Source: a virus
Virus record (IMG/VR): IMGVR_UViG_3300017922_000017
Coordinates: 1 to 21,024 of that record
Strand: one strand, 5' to 3'
DNA: 21,024 nucleotides
The notes beneath the pieces are model-generated. The model was not told the origin of the DNA. It did not search any database and saw only the letters and a program-made list of their open reading frames with translations. Shown here in pieces: positions 8,104-14,174 of the stretch (the stretch's first letter is position 1; each line of letters opens with the position of its first letter). The position numbers were made by a program, and so were the translations under genes.

Positions 8104-8442
8104 TCACAGTTGGGTCGTGAGTTTGATAAGCGCGAGGGCCGTTCCGAGCATTGTCAGGCCCATTGGAATGACGACCACCCACAGGTATTTGATTTGATTT
8201 CGCGGGCAACCGGCTTGCCATTGTCTGACCTGAGCCAACGGGCCGTCAGACGCGCAAAGAGAGTCGATTTTGCCCCACATTGCCGACTGCTGGTCTTGCA
8301 GTTGCCGGATTTGTTCGTCCTGGACAGCGATTTGCTGAAGCGTCGATTGTATGCTGTCCAGCTTTTCACCCTGGCGTTCCAGGTGTCGTCCCTGTTCTTG
8401 CAGTTGCCGGTTAATGTTTCTGATAGCATCGTCTTCGGTCAT
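8104..8442 (-). CDS. Coiled-coil membrane protein of the lysis region (XhlA-like architecture)
   Basis: A 112-residue protein with a Gln/Glu-rich coiled coil over residues 5-60, a short linker with Cys63 and Cys79, and one membrane segment at about residues 86-107 (YLWVVVIPMGLTMLG) followed by a short tail. This N-terminal coil plus C-terminal transmembrane layout is shared with XhlA-type phage lysis accessory proteins, but no family motif was recognised. It overlaps the lipoprotein gene by 4 bp (ATGA) and is the last gene before the neck proteins. A role in holin function or membrane anchoring is inferred. It may equally be a minor structural protein. Confidence 0.55.
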   Translation of the reverse strand: MTEDDAIRNINRQLQEQGRHLERQGEKLDSIQSTLQQIAVQDEQIRQLQDQQSAMWGKIDSLCASDGPLAQVRQWQAGCPRNQIKYLWVVVIPMGLTMLGTALALIKLTTQL

Positions 8443-8684
8443 TCGGCTTCGTCTCCGGCGTCTAACTGTTGTTTCAAAACGTCGAGGCGATAAATCCAGT
8501 TCCAGAGTGCGGGGTATTCTGATTCAGGGAGTCGTCGGAGTTCATCAGCGACTTTGGGACCGGCCTCCGGCCAGGGCGGGCAATCGTTATAGTTCGCCGT
8601 CGCGCATCCGGCGCAAAATATCAGCGCGAGAAGCACGGCGGCGAGCAGCGATTTCCAGTTGCTTGCGTTGTATCCGGGCCGCAT
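8439..8684 (-). CDS. Outer-membrane spanin-like lipoprotein (Rz1-type)
   Basis: An 81-residue protein with a signal peptide (hydrophobic core about residues 13-26) and a lipobox-like end, Cys-Ala-Gly-Cys27, after which the mature part begins with ATANYNDCPPWPEAGP. Mature Pro-rich, short proteins of this sort are outer-membrane spanin subunits in Gram-negative phages. They join the inner-membrane partner and fuse the envelope at lysis. The -3 residue is Cys rather than Leu, so the lipobox is imperfect. Its first 98 bp lie inside the upstream inner-membrane gene in another frame, the embedded Rz/Rz1 arrangement. C-terminal helix PALWNWIYRLDVLKQQL. Role inferred from architecture and nesting. 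Confidence 0.7.
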   Translation of the reverse strand: MRPGYNASNWKSLLAAVLLALIFCAGCATANYNDCPPWPEAGPKVADELRRLPESEYPALWNWIYRLDVLKQQLDAGDEAE

Positions 8685-8805
8685 TTTCGGCGTTCTCCTT
8701 GGTCACAGAGTCTTTCCCGGCCTTGTAGGTCAGCAGGTACGGCAGGGCGGACAGGATTTGCCCCAGGACCGCCCCTATTGCTTTAATCAGTCCCGCCACC
8801 GGCAT
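8587..8805 (-). CDS. Inner-membrane spanin-like protein (Rz-type), compact
   Basis: A 72-residue protein with a single N-terminal membrane segment (about residues 5-26, GLIKAIGAVLGQILSALPYLL) and then a highly charged helix (about residues 35-68, rich in Glu, Arg, Lys and Ala) that would lie in the periplasm. This is the layout of an i-spanin, but at 72 residues it is shorter than lambda Rz (153). The lipoprotein gene starts inside it in another frame. It overlaps the upstream holin candidate by 23 bp. A small pinholin-like or other membrane protein is an alternative, because the hydrophobic segment is Gly/Ala-rich. Confidence 0.55.
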   Translation of the reverse strand: MPVAGLIKAIGAVLGQILSALPYLLTYKAGKDSVTKENAENAARIQRKQLEIAARRRASRADILRRMRDGEL

Positions 8806-9154
8806 TGTCGGCCTCGTTTGCTACATCAAGGTATGCTTCAATCCGCGCCCGGAGTTGTTCAGGCGTGTAACCTAATTTTTTGGCGGTCTTGGGGCCGTTG
8901 TCAGCAACGTATTGCAAGGCTTTCCCGGCAATCTCGTTGTCCACATGGACACCCACTTGATTGCCCACCAGGCCCTTGACCTGCCGCCGTGCAAACCGGA
9001 CCCCCTCGGTGATAATCCGGTCCAATTCCGGTTCCAGGGAGTCGAGTTTGAACTTGTGGGCCAGCCACGACGCGGCCCAGGACCCCAGGGCCATGAGGAC
9101 CATGCCCAGGATTTCCACTCCGTAATTCATCAGCGGTGCAAGGTTCACGTCCAT
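8783..9154 (-). CDS. Holin candidate (LLH-type, one membrane segment plus helical domain)
   Basis: A 123-residue protein with a transmembrane segment near the N-terminus (about residues 10-32, ILGMVLMALGSWAASWLA) followed by a charged helical domain (LEPELDRIITEGVRF; AGKALQYVADNGPKTAKKLGYTPEQLRARIEAYL). Size and plan resemble the LLH holin family, which forms the membrane lesion that releases the endolysin. I choose ATG 9154 because AAGGA lies eight bases upstream; the ATG at 9163 would add three residues but has its ribosome site too close. The endolysin stop is a few bases upstream, so the two genes are translated together. Family assignment is tentative. Confidence 0.6.
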   Translation of the reverse strand: MDVNLAPLMNYGVEILGMVLMALGSWAASWLAHKFKLDSLEPELDRIITEGVRFARRQVKGLVGNQVGVHVDNEIAGKALQYVADNGPKTAKKLGYTPEQLRARIEAYLDVANEADNAGGGTD

Positions 9155-9156
9155 TT

Positions 9157-9600
9157 TCACCATCCTTTGGCTTTGTCAGCCGCGTGGACCGCTTCGGTGA
9201 GCCGGAGCGGACTGTAAAGATACTCTGAGTTGCGCCGGGTCCAAACGATACGCGGCGATTCATTCCGCATGTCCAGGTGCCAGCCCGGAGAGTTCCAATC
9301 CGGGTAAAAGCCAATGCCGCCAAATTGCGTCATGGACAAAATACAGGCCATTTGCACCGCGTAAGACACCACCGGCTCAAAATGCAGGTCCACCGCTTGC
9401 CCGGTGTAATGATACGATTGCGGACTGTGGCCGCCTTGCGACCAACAGACATGGATATGGATTGGCACGTCTTTGCCGGATACGGCAGAAATGAAGCCCC
9501 GTAGCTCGTCCACGGCATGGACCAACAAGGGGCTTGCTTTGCGCGGGTCGTCGCCCCATTCTTTCGGCAGGAAATGTTTGACTTTGCTCCAGTTCGTCAT
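9157..9600 (-). CDS. Endolysin, peptidase M15 family (L,D/D-Ala carboxypeptidase fold)
   Basis: A 147-residue zinc peptidase expected to cut the peptide part of peptidoglycan at the end of infection. The M15 (VanY/Ply-like) signature is clear: S-x-H-x-x-G-x-A-x-D as SYHYTGQAVD (His64, Asp71), and the second ligand in PGWHLDMR (His108). There is a WSQGGHS loop before it. No signal peptide is seen, in keeping with a holin-dependent endolysin. ATG 9600 has a CAAGGCGGAGCC leader. It is the first gene after the capsid gene and a GC-rich hairpin. Directly followed by the holin candidate. Confidence 0.9.
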   Translation of the reverse strand: MTNWSKVKHFLPKEWGDDPRKASPLLVHAVDELRGFISAVSGKDVPIHIHVCWSQGGHSPQSYHYTGQAVDLHFEPVVSYAVQMACILSMTQFGGIGFYPDWNSPGWHLDMRNESPRIVWTRRNSEYLYSPLRLTEAVHAADKAKGW

Positions 9601-9624
9601 GGCTCCGCCTTGTGGTTATAGTGT

Positions 9625-9659
9625 GGGGAACCGGGCAGGAGGACGGGACCCGGTTCCCC
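9625..9659. terminator. GC-rich stem-loop between capsid and endolysin genes
   Basis: Perfect 11-base inverted repeat, GGGGAACCGGG at 9625-9635 and CCCGGTTCCCC at 9649-9659, with a 13-base loop. It lies 18 bases past the capsid stop in the direction of transcription. No run of T follows the stem on the minus strand, so it is not a strong intrinsic terminator. It could attenuate, stop processing, or protect the 3' end of the very abundant capsid message so that lysis genes are expressed less. A TATAAC sequence sits just downstream on the minus strand but has no convincing -35. Confidence 0.6.
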
Positions 9660-9676
9660 TTGAGAGGGAGCAGGGG

Positions 9677-10696
9677 TTAGGAGGTTACGGTAGCGTAGAC
9701 AATGGCTTCCGGTTCCCACAGTACGGGCAGAGGGCGGGATTCAGCCAACATCCACAGGCCGGACGGGTCCTTTTCCAGCCAGGACTTGGAGAAATACTCA
9801 CCAACCACGCGGGCGTTGGCATCCAGGTCCAGAATGACCCCGTGTTCCAGGGTGATGCGGGCGTTGGGGTTAATGAAAATGGCGACATTGGAGGGTATGA
9901 CCGGGGCGGTCGTGCCGCTACCGTCGGTCAGCTTTTTGGCGTAGCGGTAAAACTCAATGCCGTAGCCGTTGCCCAGGTAGTCGTTGTTTACGTCCCAGGA
10001 CAGATTACCGGCGTTGACCCGGCGGGCGTCGAACCACTTGCTATCTTTGGCATGGGCCAAAAACGCCTTGGCCGCGTTTGCGCCCATGACGCACATGGTC
10101 GGGCCGGAACCGGACCCTTCCGCGATAAGGTCCGCCCAGGTCTGCAAGTCGGCCTCAACAGTCGGGTCCGTGTCGTCCCAAAGCGGGGAGGCCGTCGGCT
10201 TGTGCGCGGAGGGCATCAGGTAGTCGATTTCAAAGGCGAGGTTGTCTTGCGCCACAGTGATGGTGCCGGACAGGGCTTGGCCGCACATCCATTCCTTGGT
10301 GATATCCACACGGCGGCGCAGGTCGGTCAGTTCCTGGCCCACTTTACGCTGGCGGGCACGGTTAATGTCCCCAGCTCCGGTGGCGTAGAAGGTTTGTCCG
10401 GCGGGCCGGGTGGTCAAAAGCTCTTGCGCGGTGAACTGCTTTTTGGGGCGAACGCGAGGCGTTTTGACGCTCCGCATTTCCTGGCCCAGCTTGCCGACAA
10501 CCGTGCCGCCTTCAACGGGAGACACAAACGGCACGACTTCCTTGCCGCCCAGGGTAATGTCCACGTCGATTGTGTCCGTCTCGTTGGAGTTCGATTCGGA
10601 AAAGATGGTGGACAAAAGCATCTGCGGGGCGGGCTTGACCGCGTTAATGGCGCGGGTCATGTTGCGCCATTTGAATTCGTCAAAAGGAATAGGCAT
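9677..10696 (-). CDS. Major capsid protein (lambda E family)
   Basis: A 339-residue protein of the lambda gpE / major capsid protein E family. Features recognised: a leader MPIPFDEFKWRNMTRAINAVKP, a helix-strand region EVVPFVSPVEGG, the RPAGQTFYATGAGD segment, a long helix (NRARQRKVGQELTDLRRRVDITKEWM), and a C-terminal set with LEHGVILDLDANARVVGEYFSKSWLEKDPSGLWMLAESRPLPV, typical of this family's end. Length is close to lambda E (341). It assembles the icosahedral shell. Start ATG 10696 has AAAGGGAG upstream. The preceding gene encodes the decoration protein, as in lambda (D before E). The protein is probably the most abundant product of the operon. Confidence 0.93.
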   Translation of the reverse strand: MPIPFDEFKWRNMTRAINAVKPAPQMLLSTIFSESNSNETDTIDVDITLGGKEVVPFVSPVEGGTVVGKLGQEMRSVKTPRVRPKKQFTAQELLTTRPAGQTFYATGAGDINRARQRKVGQELTDLRRRVDITKEWMCGQALSGTITVAQDNLAFEIDYLMPSAHKPTASPLWDDTDPTVEADLQTWADLIAEGSGSGPTMCVMGANAAKAFLAHAKDSKWFDARRVNAGNLSWDVNNDYLGNGYGIEFYRYAKKLTDGSGTTAPVIPSNVAIFINPNARITLEHGVILDLDANARVVGEYFSKSWLEKDPSGLWMLAESRPLPVLWEPEAIVYATVTS

Positions 10697-10709
10697 CGTC
10701 TATCTCCCT

Positions 10710-11090
10710 TTATTTGTTGTAGATTCCAGCGGCTTCGAGTTGGTCCAGGGCCGCAGTCTGTTCGGCTTCGGTAATGCCGTCGTGCGTCCAGACCAATTCG
10801 TCAGCAATGACCACACCGTGGACCAGGGCGACAGCGGGCTCGTCGTTGGTGTCGTCCACGGTTACGTCGTCGAGCAGGACCACGGCGGCAGTCTCGGAGC
10901 CGTCGGCGGCGAGCGGGTTCAGGCCCGCATACAAGCCGGAGGCGGTGATTTTCCCCAGGACCGTGCCGCGTGTGTAGATGGCTTCCGCGCCGGTGGTGGC
11001 AATGGTAATTGCCTTGGTCACGGGCGGATGGTCGCCCAACACCGTATTCGGGGTCACCGAGTTACTATTGATTCCAAAGTTTTGAGTCAT
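10710..11090 (-). CDS. Capsid decoration protein (lambda D family)
   Basis: A 126-residue beta-rich protein with the head decoration protein signature: a flexible N-terminus, then RGTVLGKIT, LYAGLNPLAADGSETAAVVLLDDVTVDD and a C-terminal helix AALDQLEAAGIYNK. Trimers of lambda D bind threefold points of the expanded shell and stabilise it against packaged DNA. Lambda D is 110 residues, so length is normal. The gene lies immediately upstream of the major capsid gene as in lambda. ATG 11090 has AAGGAG eight bases upstream. The 50-bp gap before it holds the ribosome site and no terminator is seen. Confidence 0.9.
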   Translation of the reverse strand: MTQNFGINSNSVTPNTVLGDHPPVTKAITIATTGAEAIYTRGTVLGKITASGLYAGLNPLAADGSETAAVVLLDDVTVDDTNDEPAVALVHGVVIADELVWTHDGITEAEQTAALDQLEAAGIYNK

Positions 11091-11140
11091 GATTGCGCTC
11101 CTTGTCGTTCAAAAGTTGTTCAGACGGGCAGGGAAGGGGC

Positions 11141-11416
11141 TTATTCTTGCCCGGTCATGGCTTTAATCAGGTCGTCGCAGTAGCCCTCTTGCTCGCCCTG
11201 CTTCGTCCCGGGAGTCTGCTTTTCCAGGGCTTCGATGCGTTCCGTGAGCGGCTTGGTGGCGTCTTGTACCGCTTTGGTGACGGCTTCAGCGGTCAGTGGT
11301 TCCGGGCTTTGGCTTTGGTCGGTGTCGCCTGTATTGGCCTTTTCAAGCACGTCCAGCCGGTCAGTCAGGGGCTTGGTGGCTTCGGCAACAGCTTTCTTCA
11401 CGTCTTCGTAGGTCAT
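11141..11416 (-). CDS. Nested scaffold protein from internal start (lambda Nu3-like arrangement)
   Basis: An in-frame ATG at 11416, inside the protease gene, has AAGGAG nine bases upstream, so a separate 91-residue protein identical to the protease C-terminus is likely made. It is helical, with two copies of a 25-residue unit (residues 6-30 and 46-70; KAVxxATKPLTxRLxxLEK). It ends with LIKAMTGQE. Lambda makes Nu3 scaffold from an internal start in gene C in the same way. Role as scaffold for the capsid protein is inferred from location and composition. A short coiled coil of this type is normal. It is not known whether both products are made. Confidence 0.65.
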   Translation of the reverse strand: MTYEDVKKAVAEATKPLTDRLDVLEKANTGDTDQSQSPEPLTAEAVTKAVQDATKPLTERIEALEKQTPGTKQGEQEGYCDDLIKAMTGQE

Positions 11417-12160
11417 CTCTTCATTCTCCTTACCTTTTAAGCGATTGAAAAACTTGGCGAAAAAACCCTTTTCCGATTTTTGTTGCTTGGAAAAGCTCGC
11501 CAGCATTGCGGCTTTAAATTGGTCCAGTGTGTCGGAAATTGCGGTTTGCTTGTCGGTTACGTCCTCGTCGGACAAGATTGATTCAATGGCCCGCCGCAGA
11601 GCCCAAAAAAGGCCGTCGGCATTTTCCGAAGCGTTTGCGGTGTCAAAGTCAAAGGCTTTTCGCGCTCCGTCCGCTCCGTCCGTTTGAATAAAGGTCGCGC
11701 TTCCGGCCATGCTCAAGCCCTGAATTTCGCCCTTCTTGACCGCTCCCCAGGTTTCATCGTTGTCGATTTTGATTGCGACCACCCACGTCCCGGCTTTCTC
11801 GTCGGGGAACATGGGGTCTTGCCCGCGCAAGATAAAGCTCTCGGCAACGTGCGCCCCTTCTTGCGGGCGAAAGTCGTGGTCTTTATCCACGTTCCGCACG
11901 AAAGCGTTTGCCAGAAAGTCGTGCGCGGCTTTCTCAATGTCCTCAGCCGAGGCCCAATCCCCGTGCGCGTCTTCGTCGTCCGGCGCGTAAACCACGCCGT
12001 ACAGAAGGCGTTTGTCTTCGTCGGTCTTAATGAGGCGCAAAAAATCCTCTTTGTCCGACTTGGCCGGGGCGTCTGCGCTTTTCCAGACAACGGTTCGCTT
12101 GTTTGCTCCCTTGGGGACCAGGGAAAGGAAGTTGATTTTCAAATCGGTCAGTTGCGGCAT
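11141..12160 (-). CDS. XkdF-like prohead serine protease fused to a scaffold domain
   Basis: A 339-residue protein. Residues about 1-165 resemble the XkdF-like protease domain (Peptidase_S78_2): LLYGVVYAPDDEDAHGDW, then His95 in DKDHDF and Ser108 in HVAESF, with the GTWVVAIKI and EIQGLSMAG strands. The catalytic His and Ser sit where expected for prohead maturation proteases. Residues about 170-240 are linker helices with FFAKFFNRLKGK. The C-terminal 91 residues are a coiled-coil scaffold (see the 11141-11416 entry). I chose ATG 12160 because the leader has a purine-rich GGGGGAA site, and residues from the earlier possible start look non-coding. Protease-plus-scaffold fusion is common; it directs capsid assembly and is then removed by the protease. 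Confidence 0.82.
   Translation of the reverse strand: MPQLTDLKINFLSLVPKGANKRTVVWKSADAPAKSDKEDFLRLIKTDEDKRLLYGVVYAPDDEDAHGDWASAEDIEKAAHDFLANAFVRNVDKDHDFRPQEGAHVAESFILRGQDPMFPDEKAGTWVVAIKIDNDETWGAVKKGEIQGLSMAGSATFIQTDGADGARKAFDFDTANASENADGLFWALRRAIESILSDEDVTDKQTAISDTLDQFKAAMLASFSKQQKSEKGFFAKFFNRLKGKENEEMTYEDVKKAVAEATKPLTDRLDVLEKANTGDTDQSQSPEPLTAEAVTKAVQDATKPLTERIEALEKQTPGTKQGEQEGYCDDLIKAMTGQE
11207..11281 (-). repeat. Scaffold helix repeat, copy 2
   Basis: Second of two 75-base direct repeats coding for a 25-residue helix (VTKAVQDATKPLTERIEALEKQ...). Copy 1 is 45 bases upstream in the reading direction, at 11327-11401. The protein copies match at most positions; the DNA copies differ at several, so the duplication is not recent. 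Confidence 0.8.
11327..11401 (-). repeat. Scaffold helix repeat, copy 1
   Basis: First of two 75-base direct repeats coding for a 25-residue helix (VKKAVAEATKPLTDRLDVLEKA...). Both contain the core ATKPLT followed by an amphipathic helix. The linker between the copies is Asp/Ser/Pro-rich. Confidence 0.8.
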
Positions 12161-12317
12161 CGGTGTTCCCCCTTGATTTGTTGCCCAAATGGGATACAAA
12201 GACAAAGCATTTGTCCACCTTGAGTTGTACGGACACACCCAAAACTGTACCTTTTTGTCTGTAAGGCGTACTCAAAGTTGCTAGTGTCCGGTGAAAAGCA
12301 AACCGGAGGTAGAAAAT
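12161..12317. promoter_or_regulatory. Divergent intergenic region between protease and portal genes
   Basis: The only sizable divergent gap in the window, 157 bp between the leftward protease ATG (12160) and the rightward portal ATG (12318). It is visibly A/T-richer than the genes and should hold the start point of the rightward portal transcript, as no promoter is visible elsewhere for it. It may also hold one for leftward transcription. I did not find a strong consensus -35/-10 pair on either strand; weak candidates such as TTGTCT at 12255 with TTGCTA at 12278 are near chance level. The core GTAC occurs three times at exact 20-bp spacing (12227, 12247, 12267). Just before the portal ATG lies GGAGGT. 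Confidence 0.5.
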
Positions 12318-13601
12318 ATGGCAAGTGAAGCGTTTGGCGGGGCGAAAACCGTTTTTGTTGCGAAAGTAAGTCCATTGCGGAAAGAGTCTGTGCAAATCGA
12401 ACAAGACGACGTTGGAGACATTATTTCTCCGCCGCAGAACGACGAATACGGCGACGTGCGCGAGTATTGTCTTGGACTGCAAGGGGTGAACTCGTACCAT
12501 GACCTTGCTGTTCAAACCAAAAAGGCTTGCACGGTAGGGCTCGGGATTGACCTGTTGGAGACGGACGGCTCAGAAGAGGCCGTCATGGACAGGCTTTCGG
12601 AAGTCAACGAATACGGGCAGAGCTTTTTTGACGTTGCGGCCCAGGCCGGGGAAGACTTCTTTGCTGGCGGGGCCGGGGCTTTGGAAGTGGTGCGGGACCG
12701 TCGAGGCCGCGCCGCTGAGTTGTATTACATGCGGTCCCAGGACGTGCATTTCCGGCCCCGTGGCTCAAGAACCCCTTTCTACTACATGGAAGAAGGTATT
12801 TTGACGCCGTGGGCGCGGTTCAAGGCCGGGGAACGCGACGAAAACAGCATCCTGTACGTTCCTCTGTTGACCAACAAATCGCGCCTGTACGGTATCCCGG
12901 ACTGGCTCGGTGCAATCCCGGACATTGAACTGGACTACTACGCCGTGCGCTACAATCAACGGTTCTTCCTGAACTCCGGGGTCCCGGATTTGGCTATCGT
13001 GGTCGAAGGCGGGGAACTTGGAGAGGAAGGCGAAAAGGCCGTGCAGGAGTTCTTGCGGAGCAATTTCAAGGGCGTGGACAACGCGCACCGGGTCTTATAC
13101 CTGCCAATCCCCGGCGAAGACGTGACCGTCAAGTTCGAGAAATTGGCGTCGCAGTTGAAAGACCAGGATATGAGCTTTGAAAAGCTGCGGATGCAGTGCC
13201 GGGATAACATTCTATCTTCTCACCGAATCCACCCCCGCGTTGCAGGTGTCGTACAGTCCGGGCAGTTGGGCGGGTCCGGCGAAGTGTACGGGCAGTTGCA
13301 AATGTTCCAGGAAACGACCGTCGCCCCGTATCAGCGGCTTTGGGAGGCCAAATTGCGCCCCGTGTTGGCCGACTTCGGCGTCAAGGACTTCCGGCTCCGC
13401 TCTCTGGACCCGAACGTGACGGAGAAGCCGTCCGAAGCCCTGCCCAAATATGTTCAGGCCGGGATACTCGACGCGGAAGAAGCGCGGGAAGAACTTGGCT
13501 ACGCCCGGAGGGAAGAAGACCCCGAGGAACGGACAGAAAAGGGCCTCATTCGGTCGCTTGAGGCGTTCCGTAAGGCAAACACCGGGGAGGGTGGCGCATG
13601 A
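12318..13601 (+). CDS. Portal protein (PBSX/XkdE-like family)
   Basis: A 427-residue portal protein, the dodecameric ring through which DNA enters the head. The recognisable parts are the N-terminal clip/stem region (GDVREYCLGLQGVNSYHDLAVQTKKACTVGLG), the family-typical AGEDFFAGGAGALEVVRDRRG, the conserved LYGIPDWLGAIPDIELDYYAVRYNQRFFLNSGVPDL, the helix RMQCRDNILSSHRIHPRVAGV, and a C-terminal QMFQETTVAPYQRLWEAKL. It starts at ATG 12318 (GGAGGT eight bases upstream); a GTG at 12291 in frame lacks a site. It is on the plus strand while almost everything else is minus, so it has been inverted or has its own transcription. Its stop overlaps the next start (ATGA). Confidence 0.93.
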   Translation: MASEAFGGAKTVFVAKVSPLRKESVQIEQDDVGDIISPPQNDEYGDVREYCLGLQGVNSYHDLAVQTKKACTVGLGIDLLETDGSEEAVMDRLSEVNEYGQSFFDVAAQAGEDFFAGGAGALEVVRDRRGRAAELYYMRSQDVHFRPRGSRTPFYYMEEGILTPWARFKAGERDENSILYVPLLTNKSRLYGIPDWLGAIPDIELDYYAVRYNQRFFLNSGVPDLAIVVEGGELGEEGEKAVQEFLRSNFKGVDNAHRVLYLPIPGEDVTVKFEKLASQLKDQDMSFEKLRMQCRDNILSSHRIHPRVAGVVQSGQLGGSGEVYGQLQMFQETTVAPYQRLWEAKLRPVLADFGVKDFRLRSLDPNVTEKPSEALPKYVQAGILDAEEAREELGYARREEDPEERTEKGLIRSLEAFRKANTGEGGA

Positions 13602-14089
13602 GCCTGGAAAGCCAAATTGCGCTTCAGGTGGCGGAAAAAATCAGAGACGCGGCCACCAAACAGGGGCGCATACCGTTCAAGACCGGGGACCTGAGGAAGT
13701 CCATCCAGGCCAGCCTTGTCCGTCAAGGCGTCGCCACAGTCGGGTCAAACCTGTCCTATGCCCGTGCGGTCCACGACGGACGCGGCCCGGTCACAATCCG
13801 GCCCAATATCGACAAGAACCCGCCACGCGGGGAGCGCAAAAAATACCACAGCAAGGCGTGGTATCAGCAACACCCCGAACGAGCGCGACTCAAGTTCAAA
13901 ATCGGGAACCGTGTCGTGTATGCAAAGGAAGTGCGGCAACCGGCTCGGAAAGGTCAGCCGTTTCTTACAGAAGGGTTGCGAGAAGTGCAGAGAGAGGGAT
14001 TTGAATTTCTCTATCCATTACTGCGGGATAACCTGAATAAAAAGATTGCGCGACATATAGTTGATACGATAAAGATTGACTTGCTCTGA
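13598..14089 (+). CDS. HK97 gp10-like head-tail connector / tail completion protein
   Basis: A 163-residue protein similar to the HK97 gp10 family: an N-terminal helix (IALQVAEKIRDAATKQG), an RTGDL-like motif as FKTGDLRKSI, VGSNLSYARAVHDG (equivalent to the usual 'Y---V-fG' segment), the Arg/Pro middle, and the characteristic C-terminal RKGQPFLTEGLREV. These proteins complete the tail or neck and join tube to connector. GGAGGG lies six bases upstream of ATG 13598, and ATGA couples it to the portal. The gene ends with Lys/Ile-rich helices. It is followed by a terminator and then a convergent gene. It normally lies downstream of portal and capsid genes, so the pairing with portal is unusual. 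Confidence 0.8.
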   Translation: MSLESQIALQVAEKIRDAATKQGRIPFKTGDLRKSIQASLVRQGVATVGSNLSYARAVHDGRGPVTIRPNIDKNPPRGERKKYHSKAWYQQHPERARLKFKIGNRVVYAKEVRQPARKGQPFLTEGLREVQREGFEFLYPLLRDNLNKKIARHIVDTIKIDLL

Positions 14090-14136
14090 CGGCCAGTCCC
14101 GTTCTGCATGCTCTTGTGACCTCACTGACTCCTGTG

Positions 14137-14170
14137 GCAAAAGCCCCGGCCCCCAACGCCGGGGTTTTTG
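14137..14170. terminator. Bidirectional intrinsic terminator between convergent genes
   Basis: A 14-bp stem (GCAAAAG-CCCCGGC pairing with GCCGGGG-TTTTTGC, one G-T pair) with a 7-base loop CCCCAAC. T tracts follow on the plus strand (TTTTTGCTTTTT) and, read the other way, A-tract-derived U run on the minus strand. It lies between the plus-strand connector gene (stop 14089) and the minus-strand MuF-like gene (stop 14175), so it can stop both transcripts. Confidence 0.88.
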
Positions 14171-14174
14171 CTTT

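Noticed and set aside
9473-10774. 433-residue open frame on the plus strand
   Set aside because: It is opposite the capsid and endolysin genes, is rich in Gly, Arg, Val and Pro, has no ribosome site, and arises from codon bias of the minus-strand genes.
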